A stretch of DNA of 64,000 nucleotides, taken from positions 375,809-439,808 of the forward strand of contig JAIUJO010000160.1 in the NCBI GenBank assembly GCA_023846275.1, in the 5' to 3' direction. Within the stretch, counting starts at the first letter, position 1. Each line of letters starts with the position of its first letter. Below the pieces are notes generated by a model that was given only the letters and a program-made list of their open reading frames with translations, did no database searches and was not told the DNA's origin. The DNA is from Vanilla planifolia. Its lineage: Eukaryota > Streptophyta > Magnoliopsida > Asparagales > Orchidaceae. The position numbers and the translations under genes were made by a program. Positions 53,250 through 64,000 of the stretch are shown here, one piece after another.

Positions 53250-54510
53250 GAGGAATGGTAGATGGAGTTAGTATGTGCCTTACTTTAGCAGTACACTCTG
53301 GGCATGCATGTGATTATCTATTTATTCAGTCATCTTAAACAACTTTAGAAATGAAATTGCTAAGCATCTAAGTACAAATTAAGCAATAGTGAATAATTCT
53401 AGGAGCTAAATGACGAAACTCAATGAAGAAAAATTAATAAATTTGTAGCATATGTCCCATTACAGATGACATATGCTAATTTTTTGCATTCAACTAGAGA
53501 AATGTGGAGTTGAATAGTCCCATCATGATCATCCAAGTGGCAAAAGTGTCCATGCTCTCAAGGCACTTGAAATTAAAGGTGAATTTTAGTGTTGAGTTGT
53601 GAATAATGTAGTTCATTCTATAGAAGTGTCATAGTTGGAGGAGGTTGGGTGAGATGGGAATATTTTTTAAGTGTTCAAAGTGCCACAATGCACACACTAC
53701 TACAGTAGTGAATGGTATTTGATTATACACCCTAAAATTTTTATTACCACATAAGAAAAAGCCTCCTTGTCAAAATGATTTTATTGTGGGTGTTTTTTAT
53801 GGTGCAAACATGGTGTTTATGAAAATATAGCATTGGTCATGGAAGCTAAAAATTGAAATGGTAACTATGAACTATGTCTCACTCAGTTAAGGTCAATTTC
53901 AAAGAGTCTTCTACTGGAGGGAGGATGGACAGTGTTAATTCATCATGGATGGGAGATCCCCATGTTAACTTATTCGATAGACCAATTATTTTTTATGTTA
54001 AGATGCTAGCACCTAACAATACCTCTCTCATAATTAATGATGAAATTCATCTATCAAGTGTGGCTTGTGAATGACATATTCACTACAACCAGGTTGTCCT
54101 CATGGGTAGAGTGCATATTGGTTGTTAGTGACTCTAATAGATAGCCAAAATATTATAAGGAAGGTGGGACCATTTGAGAGGATTGAGGGACCTAGACCAG
54201 ATGACTAGGTATATCTAACTAAAGTTTATTTGGCAAAATATAGAGATTATGTGTGATTGGGAGTATGATTGCAAGTTGCTAGACTTGCACTAGGGTTGGA
54301 CATTTACATACCTAAATTTAAACATAGAACTTCAACAAGTATGTGTGTTAAGTCTAAAGCGACAGTTGCTCTTTGGACTTTGTTAGAACCTCATAAGAAA
54401 TCAAATTCTTTGTGTTCGTCAATAAAGTAATGGTCAAAGCCAAACTCATACTCTCCTTAAAGTGGTCTATATAAAATCATTAAAATGACACAGCTAAAAT
54501 GCCTTTGTAG
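53250..54510 (+). pseudogene. 5' part (ORF1) of a third copy of the old LINE
   Basis: Directly after the tail of copy 2, sequence like the 5' region of copy 1 begins. The frame 53,874-54,074 reads VKVNFKESSTGGRMDSVNSS, then WMGDPHVNL, then YVKMLAPNNTSLIINDEI, matching VKVTFERCS, LMGGPLINY and DVKMLA of copy 1 (29,660-29,830). At about 54,312-54,400 FKHRTSTSMCVKSK then WTLLEPHKKSNSL matches the DUF4283 core (FKPNTLMIMCAPI). The copy stops sharply at 54,510, where an inverted LINE fragment begins. Stops and frame shifts are present. As in the junction at about 28.99 kb, a 3' end is followed head-to-tail by a 5' end. Confidence 0.6.
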
Positions 54511-55285
54511 GGACCATTCCCAAGTCCCAAACATAATTACACAAAAGTGTGTGATGAGTAACCTAGTCTATAGCACCATTGCCTTAACACTTTAGGCAGG
54601 ATAGTTTCAATGGCTGTATACCCCAGAAATATGCAATGACACTATAGTAGGTACTACTATTTTCTTTAGACAAACGTTATAGGTTAACTATAGTAAAAGC
54701 AATTATTGAACAAAATGCAACCACCACTACTTTGACATTATGAATTAAAATTCTCAAAAGCTCCATTGCTTAAGAAATAACAATAATTTACATGATAGAA
54801 GTTGATAAGAAACAAAAGTCTCCCCTACAATAATAATAGGTTTACAAATGTCATCCCATGTAATTCTAGCGTTCAAGTCATCCTACATAACTTCATTGCA
54901 ATTGAATTTATTCAAACTTAATAGAGCAAGACTCTAATAAGAGGTATTAAATGGTCCACAAGGACTCCACAACTCCCTCTTGACATGATTATTGTGTTGT
55001 GCCAAGCAGTAGCGACAATGCACCTATTCCTTTGAAGTGTAGTTGAATGTAATACCTTTTCCCTATGTGCCCACAAATTCATAAAAAGAAAAAGGTGTAC
55101 TAAAGATAAAGTAGCATAGTCGACTACTTTAGAAGTTATAGCCACTCATGCATTCAAGTATATCAAATTATGGGGCTCAAAAAATGGACTAACATCCACA
55201 TAATTAATTCCACCAAGCATGAAACAATATCCAACAAAGCTATTGGACCAAAGTTCTTTCACAATATTGCACTCACAATGTTGCA
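54511..55285 (-). pseudogene. LINE 3' fragment on the minus strand (left arm of inverted pair)
   Basis: Read on the minus strand this is the linker before RNase H, the RNase H remnant and the start of the 3' tail of the old LINE family. The open frame 54,918-55,145 (MAITSKVVDYATLSLVHLFL) equals MATSSKVDNYATLSLVLFSV at 36,124 in copy 1. Further upstream on that strand, VGYCFMLGGINYVDVSPFFE lies where the end of the zinc-finger part is expected. Downstream is CATAACTTCATTGCAATTGA, the complement of the FNCN start of RNase H. The plus-strand copy that starts at 55,290 mirrors 54,511-55,082. It ends with the complement of GACTTGGGAATGGTCC at 54,511. Confidence 0.8.
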
Positions 55286-55869
55286 TGGTATGAATTTGTA
55301 GGCAAATAAGGAAAAGGTATTACATTCAACTACACCTCAAAGGAATAAGTGCATTGCAGCTATTGCTTGGCGCAACTCTGTAATCATGCCAAGAGGAAGT
55401 TGTAGAGTTCTTAGTGGGTCATTTATTACCTCTTATTAGAGTCTTGCTTTATTGAGTTTGAATAAATTCAATTGCAATGCAGTTATGTAGGATGACTTGA
55501 ATGCTAGAATTGGTATTATTGCATGGCATGACATTTGTAAACCTACTATTTTTTTATGGGAAACTTTTGTTTCTTATCAACTTCTACCATGTAAATTATT
55601 GTTATTTCTTAAGCAATGCAACTTTTGAAAATTTTAATTCATAATGTCAAAGTAGTGGTGGTTGCATCTGGTTTAATAATTTCTTTTAATACTATTAACC
55701 TATAATGTTTTTTAATGAAAGTAGTAGTACCTATGATAGTGTCATTGCATATGTCTAGGGTATAGAGCCGTTCAAACTATCCCACATAAAGTGCCAAGGC
55801 AATGGTGATACAGATTGGGTTACTCATCACATACTTTTGTGTGATTATGTTTGGGACTTGGGAATGGTC
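54511..55869. repeat. Inverted repeat of LINE fragments (arms ~575 bp, loop ~207 bp)
   Basis: Arms are 54,511-55,082 and 55,290-55,869. At the loop side the complement of the left arm reads GAATTTGTGGGCACATAGGG and the right arm GAATTTGTAGGCAAATAAGG. At the outer side both end in GACTTGGGAATGGTCC. In between, AAAAGGTATTACATTCAACT, TTTCTTATCAACTTCTA and ACTTTTGTGT are shared. Identity by eye is near 90 percent, clearly higher than either arm shows to the copy at 36.2 kb. A transcript across it could fold into a long hairpin. Confidence 0.85.
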
Positions 55870-56100
55870 CTTACCAAAGAATTTTAGTTGTGTCATTTTA
55901 ATGATTTTATGTATAGACCAATTTAAAGAGAGTATGAGTTTGTCTTTGACCATTACTTTATTAATGAATCTGAAGAATTTTATTTCTAATGAGGTTCTAA
56001 CATTGTCCGAAGAGCAAATGTCGCTTATCCTTAGTTAGCATCGTTCATGGTGGACACAAGGATGAGATTTGATTATGTTTAGGTCCCCAACTTTTGTTTT
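55290..56100 (+). pseudogene. LINE 3' fragment on the plus strand (right arm), RNase H remnant and tail
   Basis: This begins inside the linker region and carries the RNase H start (AATAAATTCAATTGCAATGC, giving NKFNCN, with Asn at the first catalytic position) and GATGACTTGAATGCTAGAAT (DDLNARI). Then comes the shared 3' tail (AAAGTGCCAAGGCAATGGTG; ACTTTTGTGTGATTATGTTT). Frames shift several times. It runs straight into block X copy 2, just as copy 1 runs into block X copy 1, so this fragment is part of the large duplicated block, not a separate insertion. The open frame 55,802-56,038 covers the LINE tail and is not a separate gene. Confidence 0.75.
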
Positions 56101-56536
56101 CTTTATTTATGAAGACATCCATGGAAAATTCTTTCATCATGATTTGTATTTAATATATCCAAGAATTTCACTCGTAACAATGAAATATAAATGCTGACGA
56201 CCTTCACTCATAATCACTATTATACTCATAATGGCCAACATAATAGAATGAAATCCTATGATGTTCTCCCACACTAATATATCCATAGCATGGGCTTTCA
56301 TTGAGCACTCTAATTTATTCAAAGTAATCATGAAATGTCAATATACTAGGTCAAAGCGTGCATTGTCCTTTTGTTTAATAAATTCAACCCTATCAAAACT
56401 TGTGGTTTTGTGCACATATTAGCCCTATAATTACAGTGGTTATCTAGGCAACTTGCATCATCAGGCAAACTATAATTGTTTTAATGAGCCATTCATAGTT
56501 TCATTGTTTAATATATTTTATACTTACACATGAATT

Positions 56537-56706
56537 GCTTATTTATTGAGAAAAGCATATGGCTACTGGTAGGATCAACAAGGTAATAATACAAAAGTAA
56601 AGTGCTAGATAGAATCTCATGGCTTAATTATTGAGAAAGGCATATGACTATTGGTAGGATCAGCTAGTTAATAATATAAAAATAGAGTGCTAGGTAGAAC
56701 CTCATG
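56537..56706. repeat. 85-bp tandem duplication private to block X copy 2
   Basis: Two adjacent stretches, 56,537-56,621 and 56,622-56,706, share ATTGAGAAAAGCATATGGCT against ATTGAGAAAGGCATATGACT, then ATTGGTAGGATCA, then AGTGCTAGATAGAATCTCAT against AGTGCTAGGTAGAACCTCAT. Copy 1 has only one such stretch, near 37,911-37,995, so the duplication arose after the blocks separated. Confidence 0.85.
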
Positions 56707-58924
56707 TTATTATTGACATGTTCACCATGTTTAGTGACACTTCACAAAGGAAGAGAGAATTATCCTAAGTTGGGATACCATACCTTTACTTTTAAAAAGT
56801 TGTCTTTTGATAATAGCATTCTTTGATAACAACCCTCCTTTGTAGAGAATGAAGACAAAAATGAGTGACATCCAAGACCGTGTTGACTTGGCAATAGGGA
56901 ACACATGAACTTCCACCTTAGAAAGGTGCCATTACATGACAAAGACCTACACATAATGCCTAATCTCACAAAGAAGTAGCAAAGAAATAACATGTAGCAC
57001 CTCAAAGAACATCAATTATGCAAAAGACATCTAAATCTAATCCAATCTCATAGCCCAAAGACCTTCAAAGATACACAAAAAAGAAGCACCAAGGATCTAA
57101 TTTAGGATGAAGGTCTTGGCTAACACCCACGTGGCATGAGAAGCACAATGCCTTAGAAAACTGGCATGGGCATTGAAATGATCAACAACGACATGTATCA
57201 ATCAAACAACCATTAGAATGATTAAAAAGTATTGCTCTATCCAATTCAAGGATGTCAAGCATGACTCATGTAACTACAAAATGTTTTGTCCAAGATCAAC
57301 AATTTGAAAGAAAGAAAACTATGTGCTTAAAACCTAGCCAACCACCAAGCAACATCGTGTTAATCATTTAAAAAAACTTGTAATTCTACAACTAATAAGT
57401 CATACTTGTTGAGCCCCCCATGGCACATGTATAGGAGGACAAAACTTATAAGTGAAGCTTGACACCATGCACCACACCATGTAGAGGCAACAACATGCAC
57501 AACAAACACATGGTTGAGTGCATTTGCATGATAGAAGTTTCGCTACAACATGGTCAAACACCATGTCAAAGAAAGAGTAGAGTGGTAAGGAAGGTTTGAT
57601 AATTCGATTTTACACCTTGTCAAGTTCCCATTTGAGTGACACCACATTCATACATTAATAGTCCCAAGTGATGACAATCATGAGTTACACCTTTCGAACA
57701 TTAAATGAATTGAGTGAAGAATGCCTCCACACTGGTTAACAGGACACAACCACGTGTTGCACCATGAAGGGCAAGGGCATTGATGGGAACAAAATTACTT
57801 AACATGCTTGGTAGCACAAAGCTTTCACTATAACATGGAAAAAATTGCACATCATAATACCTAATATGGAAGGTAAAGTGTGGAACTTTGAACAAAATAA
57901 TGACTAGTCTTGTAGCAAGGAATCACCTTGTACATGTTGTAGACATGCACAGTGCTAAAAATCCTAAAAAAAGGTAAGTTTGTGAGTCCCACCCATCATG
58001 CTCGTTGGTTGTCATAGGTGCACGAGTAGATTGGCTTCCATGTACATGAACAATTGCTGCAGTGTACCAAGTGCTTTGCTTCATGTATAGATGTGGTAGT
58101 GCATAGCTATGGTGACAACTTAGCCTGCACAATGCATAGTACATATTACATCATCCAACTCTCACTTCGGCATTAGCCGCATCATATTACAAATTGCCCC
58201 TTTTGGATTGTATATTGCAATAATTTTGCAAAGAGGGTAAGTCACCAAATAGGGCATCACCTTATCTTTGGGCAAATAGCTTGAAACATAAAATCTCTAA
58301 AAAAAACTTCCCACTTCATGAGCTCAATAAGTCGCGTGCAAACGGTATGTGTAAGTGCAGACGTGGACTAGCTACCACACATGAGCACAATGTTGTAACG
58401 TGCCTAGTGGTCTACCTTGAGCGAAGCTACCTCAGCTTATGGGTTAGGTCATAACCATGCATGAACATGCCATGGTGCATATTGCACCATCGAAATTTAT
58501 GCTTTGTTATAGGCCACTCCATCCCACAAATTACCCTTTTTATATTACAATTTGCAGCAATTCCATCAAGGAAGATGTTAAGCATCCTAATAAAGCAACT
58601 CCATAGTTGTACCCAACTAATGACAAGCAATGTATAGGGTATAAAAAGGGAAACTTTTTTCCATGGATATAAAACTACAATAAGTATCACTTTAATAATT
58701 GAAGTGAGCAAGAAAGAAAATTTTTTTAATGTTATGTGACATCTTTGGGTTTGTGGGGATCAATCTATTGACATAAGGTTTTGTCTCAGTGGATCATTAC
58801 AATTTGTAGAAAGGACAAGGTGCTAGAATTCTAATATTGCATCATCTAACATCCATGACAGGCACTATGCTACATTTCAACATTGCACTTAGGAAAACAT
58901 CCAACATGCACAATGTGAATCTTC

Positions 58925-59082
58925 TAGTATCACACAAAGTATCGCATAACATAGCACATGACGTACTGCATGAAGTATTGCAACAATAGAGCAAGTAGAA
59001 TAAGCGAGCATATTGTGCAAGCGAGTAAGTAAGCAAGTGAGCAAGCCTACAAATGAGCAAGTGTGCAAGTGAGCAAGGGGTG
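58925..59082. repeat. Short tandem words (AGCAAGTG / AAGTAAGC) in block X copy 2
   Basis: AGTATC and CATGAAGTATTG words are followed by repeated AAGCGAGTAAGTAAGCAAGT and GAGCAAGTGTGCAAGTGAGC. The run is longer than at the matching place in copy 1 (40,123-40,256). Confidence 0.75.
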
Positions 59083-60109
59083 TTTTGAAACTTTTGTCAT
59101 GTCAATGTCTTCAAGGGTAAGAATTTAGTACAACATAGGGTACAATCTCAATAGATCATGATGATAAGGATACTTCACAAGTTGCAATCTCTTATCACAA
59201 TTGTACACCATTTGTAAAAGAATCTACCCATCATTTATACTTAACTATAATTTGTTATAGTGCCCATGCTGTACAACATTCTATGACACAAGGAAAGCTC
59301 ATGCTTATGTAATCCTAGGTAGCAAAGCCCCAAATATTGGCCAGTAAGCTAATTGTGGGCCTAAGCATCACATTTAAGCATGCATTCTCACTCAGAGGTA
59401 TTCAGTCATAATCCTTTATAGAATAGCTTCATTCCACTAGCTTTTAAATCAAGCATAATAACAATTGGGTCAATCAATTGTTCCTCTAATATAAGACTCA
59501 ATTACTATCATGACACATTCATTAATAGAGCAAAACTAACAACTTACATAATGGTGTGTACCTAGCTCATGTTCTTTATTTGTGGATGAATATTCCACCA
59601 GTTGATAAATTCTTCTTTACAATGATAGGAAGAACCAAAATTGAAGGATCAAAAAGCAACATTGTTATGAATGCTTTGCTATGACTAACTAGTTATCCAT
59701 ATGGTAACTTTTTTTACACCTTTATCCTAAAATTTCAAAGCCTAAAGGAATGATAGGCACCGCTTTCATGGTTTTACATCCATACTATAAATTAGAATCA
59801 CATGAGCGTTTACCCCTTTATTTCACATGAGATTTCTATTCTAATTGAGCTCATCTTAGGACACCTTTGTTATCTTTTATTAGATGTTCCACCCCATTCA
59901 ATCTTCTACCTGACAATGTTTTCTATCAGAATTGACCCACCAAGTTAGGGCTTGACAAAAAGAGGGTTTGGTCCTTACTTTTGTCTCACACAAAAAGTAA
60001 AATAATTTTATTAATAGTGGTATCTCAATTTAGTTGTCATGTTATCTCCCACAATAAGTCAAACAACAATTAAGCTTAGTAAGGTCTTCTTTCCCCTTTT
60101 ATTCTACCA

Positions 60110-63100
60110 AGCCCATTCCCTTGGGTATGGTTTCACTAGATAGTAGACTAGAATAATAGGAATCTTGTTAATCAATTAGGGTGCATCATAAATTAGATGA
60201 TGAGGCATTTAGTTATCTTTGGAGAGTTATAATGAATCCAAGTTGCTTACCCACACATTGTTGAATTTCATCACTTTGACATTCATGGTACTATGTAGAA
60301 TTCAATTGAGTGAGCATCCTTGAGGCCCATCACAATGCTTTGTTGTAATTAAATAATTAGATTTCCTATGTTTGCATTAGTTCTAAGATGATTTTTCAAT
60401 ACTATAGGAAGGCCACATAAGGTCTACTCCACAATTATGCTCCAGTAGACACACATTGAACAACTATGGGTGCCCGAGTAGTTTGAGTACTCCATCGATA
60501 GTTGATGGGCTTGGAACTGGAACTCTAATGCCCATTCCTCAGAGCCAATCCTTTTCCAAAGTTACGAATCCATTTTTTCAACTTCCCTTGCCTAAATTTC
60601 ACCATCAACCAAGGGTTCTTCACCTTGGAAACATGGTTTTGCTATGAGTACGATCCAGCATCAAAGGCACTTGGCCATTTAGATTTTCAAGGGTCATTGG
60701 GGGTGCATCAGACACTACTCAACATGAGGTGCTTTAGCAACCACTTGGCCCTACCTCTCGTTATGTATTTTTTAGGCCAACAGGATGTTAAGTGAAAAAG
60801 TTAACTCTTCCTGAAATCCTTACCTTTATATTAGAAACAATTGTTGTTGTCATCAACTACCTCATCTGGCTTGATAATTTCAACTCAACTTCCTTTAGAA
60901 GTTCATGCCAAATGCTGCTCTTTGATTGGTTTCCTTCATCCCTTATGATCAACTAACCAATGTGAAACTATCATTCACATGTAAGCTTTCCCACTTACAG
61001 TCTTCAAAGTTCTCATTTAAATTTTTACTACTGCAACAATGATGTGCACCAACATATGCTCCACATTGACTAATGCATTACATTTTGTATCGACTATTCT
61101 ACGCTCCTACTCGTCAAGGAATAACTTTCCACCAATGACCATGTGTGGCTCACATGCTTAACTACAATCCATTTTTGGGACTAAATGATTCAACTCAAAA
61201 TTGAAATTGAGCTTTCCTACAAAGTTAAAGTATAAGAATAGTTAAAGAGCATTAGGCACTCAATGCCTCTAGTCAATGGCTTTGCTTGATAAAACTCAGA
61301 TAGTGGCCCCAACTATCTTTAGAGAAACTATAGAAGGGAACAAACTACCAGATTGTTCGATTAATCTTTCACTTCTGCACTCAACTCAATTGAATGATTT
61401 ACATGTTAATATCACAATGGGCCTCCACAAGAATTTCTTAGGCATCACTCTACTCATGATTAGTTCACCATCTTTCAATTTTTTATCGGTATGCTCTTAC
61501 TCTATTGCTTCATAGATGATTTATGATAGTTGCTAGCTAATCCCTTAGATGAGAATCCACAAATCAGCATACTTATGCCTTTCAGGCTTGCTCACCTTTT
61601 GACTCACAAGCATGTGGGGAGCCCACTAACACTCGCCAATGCATGCGGTGTTGCCATTGCAAACGTCAATAAGGTGACCATTGTGGCTGGCCCTGACAAC
61701 GATTTCATCACAAGCGACGTTTGCTGATTTCTTTAGGCTCATCCCCCTACTTGTGGCTTCGTTAAATAATAAATATAGACAATGAAAATCCAATTATTCT
61801 ATTCATGTGTATGACAAATTAAATGGTAAGGCATTTAGCTATCGTAAGAGAGTCATAGTGACTGCCATCATTTACCCAAGCATGGTTGAATTTCATTATT
61901 TTGACATTTAGAGCTTTGGGAAGAAATCACATTGCATGACAATTCTTGAGGACCATCACAATTCCTGATTGTAATTAAATAGTCAGATTCATTATGTATA
62001 AGCTAGTTTTGAGTTGATAATTAAATGCTAAGGGAAGGGCCCCAAAGGAGCCACTCTCATTTTGTCCTCTAATTGAGACATGTCGACCTTCTTTTAGTGC
62101 CCAAGCAGCATGAGTTGTACACTGACAATAGATGAGTTTGGGACTACGACTATTGTGCACATTCCTCAAAGACAATCCCATTGCCAAATTATGAATTCCT
62201 TTTGTCAGCTTCCCTCGCTTACATTTAACCATTGACCAAATGTTATTCATCTTGGAGAAATGGTGTAGTTACAAGTGAAACCAATCCTCAATGACACTAA
62301 TCCATTAAACTTTTCACGGGTCATTAGGAGCACATCAGAGACCACTCAACATGTGGTACTCTTCTAACTATTTGGCTCTCCAAACCACTTGTTATTGCTA
62401 TCAACCACTACACTATAGCTCTAAAATTTTAACTCCACTTCTTTTAGAAGATCATGCCAAATGGCACTCACTAACTAGTTTCACTACTTCTTAGGATTAA
62501 CTAACCCATGTACAAGTGTCATTCACAAGGAATCTTTCCACTATTGATCTTCAAAGTTGTCATTTTTATATTTTCCACTACAGCCATAAGCTAGACAATG
62601 AAACACTCCATGTGGGCTCAGGTTCTACATTTTGTAGCTACTACTGCACCCTCCCATTAATCGAGATGTTGCATTACATCGATGGCTAGGTGTGGGTCAC
62701 ACACTTAAGCACAATCTATTTTTGGGACTAATTGATTCACAGAGTGAGCTGTTATGAACTCCTAAGTATATTTTAAGTTCCATGACCACTATCTTACAAT
62801 CTCAACTTACCAACGCCCTTTGTAAGTTCCAGGTTTGTGTACAATTGGACACGATATTCCAACTTTCAATTCAACCGAAATAGGTAGTTATGCTTGTAAA
62901 AAATGGTCCACTTGGAGACTAGATTTTTCAGCCTAACTCATCAAAGAAGTTGAGCGTTCCAATCAATTTAAAGTATGAGAATAAGTCAAAGACATTGATC
63001 CCCCAATACCTCCAGTCATTGCCACTACTCAATAAAACACCAACTACTGCTCCAGCTATCTTGAGGGAAACCTTGAAGGGAACTAGCTACTAGATGGATC

Positions 63101-63480
63101 AATTTGTCTTACCTCATTAACCATAGTATCCTCAAGCTTCGCCTTGCTTAGACATAGTTTACCATATTTTATGTTTTGATAGGCATGTTTTCACTCAAAC
63201 CCTTCACAAAAGATTTGTGTTAGCCAATGGATCACCACTTGAATGAGGAACTCATAAATCAGCATCCTTACACCTTTTAAGCATGCTCACCTTTAGCCAA
63301 GCAAGCATGCCAAACTTCTTTGTCCATGTTTCATTTTGAGCCAAATGGGGTGCCGATTTGTGGTCACCAACTCACATGGTGCTACCAATTCAAGCCTTGA
63401 TAGAGCCAGCATTATGACTGGACAAGATGATGATTTCTCTTTAGGCAATGTTGTCTTCAGCTCCTATCAATGTGATGGTC
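60110..63480. repeat. ~1.6-kb tandem units within block X copy 2 (two full, one partial)
   Basis: The landmark ATAAATTAGATGATGAGGCA (60,191) recurs as CAAATTAAATGGTAAGGCAT near 61,813. The landmark starting TTCATGCCAAATGCTGCTC (60,902) recurs as ATCATGCCAAATGGCACTC (62,451). A third, partial unit lies at about 60,110-60,780, before the first full one; copy 1 lacks most of it. The spacing, about 1.55-1.62 kb, is a little shorter than in copy 1. Confidence 0.65.
61975..62250 (-). other. Protein-like minus-strand frame in block X copy 2, function unknown
   Basis: An open frame of 91 codons reads MNNIWSMVKCKRGKLTKGIH, then NLAMGLSLRNVHN, then SPKLIYCQCTTHAAWALKEG and RHVS. It matches the frame at 42,611-42,847 in about half its residues and also a broken third copy at about 60,450-60,640. 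The shared residues include three Trp, one Cys and a Gly-Arg-His. Copy 2 keeps a longer open stretch than copy 1. The family is not recognised. Conservation of the protein reading while DNA has diverged by about a fifth hints at past coding; it does not show a present gene. Confidence 0.3.
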
Positions 63481-64000
63481 CAAGACAATCCACTCCTTGA
63501 GCTACGTAAAAAAGTATTTGACAATGTTCCACATTTGGCTGAGGCACACCATCCATCATCATGTGCTTCCTTCCCAAGAATTTCAAGCATGCCTTGATTC
63601 ACTTCTCAAAGTATTTTTCTTCTTTCCACATACTACTTTTTTTATTATTGATATCTTGCAATTATTTAGCCTTCCACCTAATTTGCAACCTAATTTAGAG
63701 TGCATTCCAAAATAACTTGACTCATTGTCAATGCCTAATATATGAACTAGGTATGAGCCAAATAAGGCTCTCACCCTCTCAAGCACCTCCTAGTAGACTT
63801 CATAATGATTTGTCACTAAGGACCCCTCTCTATATTATAATTTAAGCTTTAAGCAATCTAATTACCAGACTGGGCTAGTCACATTTTTCTTACAGTCATA
63901 AAAAGAATCCTTATATGTATGTTCTCCTCCACTTATAAATATTCTTAACTCAATGGGTAGCCTCACTAACATGGGGTCAAAATTCCACTCCATAGAGCAT

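Larger units (their letters stand above)
56100..64000. repeat. Unidentified repeat block X, copy 2 (runs off the window)
   Basis: This is the same block as 36,980-44,640, same orientation, about 19 kb further on. Relative to copy 1 it lacks the ~500-bp insertion at 37.2 kb, has an extra 85-bp tandem repeat (56,537-56,706), longer short-word repeats near 59.0 kb, and an extra partial tandem unit (about 60,110-60,780). No recognised domain is present. The short open frames within it (for example 57,701-57,895 minus, 58,427-58,711 minus, 61,276-61,515 plus) are not kept in copy 1 and are treated as chance, except 61,975-62,250 on the minus strand. Sequence continues past the right edge. Confidence 0.65.

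Noticed and set aside
54918-55145. 75-codon minus-strand frame as a separate gene
   Set aside because: It is the linker before RNase H of the inverted LINE fragment, matching 36,124-36,378.
1-64000. tRNA, rRNA or intact host genes
   Set aside because: I saw no tRNA arm pattern such as GGTTCGAATCC, no rRNA-like sequence, and no multi-exon coding pattern outside element remnants. A covariance-model search could still find something I missed.

Overview
This window looks like nuclear DNA of a seed plant that consists almost wholly of old repeats. The evidence is the L1-type LINEs that carry a C-terminal RNase H (a plant habit), the very AT-rich background, the lack of any intact gene, and layer upon layer of decayed copies. 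A large-genome lineage such as a gymnosperm would fit, but that is inference and the species cannot be read from the sequence.

Region 1 (1-28,215) is a tandem array of a degenerate AT-rich unit of about 400 bp. From 1 to about 15,540 the units read on the plus strand (T-rich, about 40 units, many shortened). From about 17,697 to 28,215 the same unit reads on the minus strand (A-rich on plus, about 26 units). Exactly at the switch sits the only GC-rich stretch of the window, a 5'-truncated plant L1-like LINE (about 15,540-17,696) with the end of reverse transcriptase, the zinc-finger region, RNase H and a poly(A) tail.

Region 2 (28,215-36,980) opens with the 3' end of a second, much older LINE family, cut off by the array. 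A nearly full-length but heavily decayed copy follows in the same orientation: ORF1 with DUF4283 and zinc-knuckle remnants, endonuclease, reverse transcriptase and RNase H. It is interrupted at about 32.8-34.1 kb by what looks like an LTR fossil.

Region 3 (36,980-46,200) is a block of unknown nature with internal tandem duplications and a faint protein-like pattern on the minus strand. Region 4 (46,200-54,510) is a second long copy of the old LINE followed head-to-tail by the 5' part of a third. Region 5 (54,511-56,100) is an inverted pair of LINE 3' fragments with arms of about 575 bp. Region 6 (56,100-64,000) repeats region 3 in the same orientation about 19 kb away.

There is no working gene system here. 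The notable structure is the pair of opposed 400-bp arrays meeting at a LINE, followed by the LINE-plus-block segmental duplication and the LINE hairpin. All identities, unit counts and boundaries were read by eye and are approximate.
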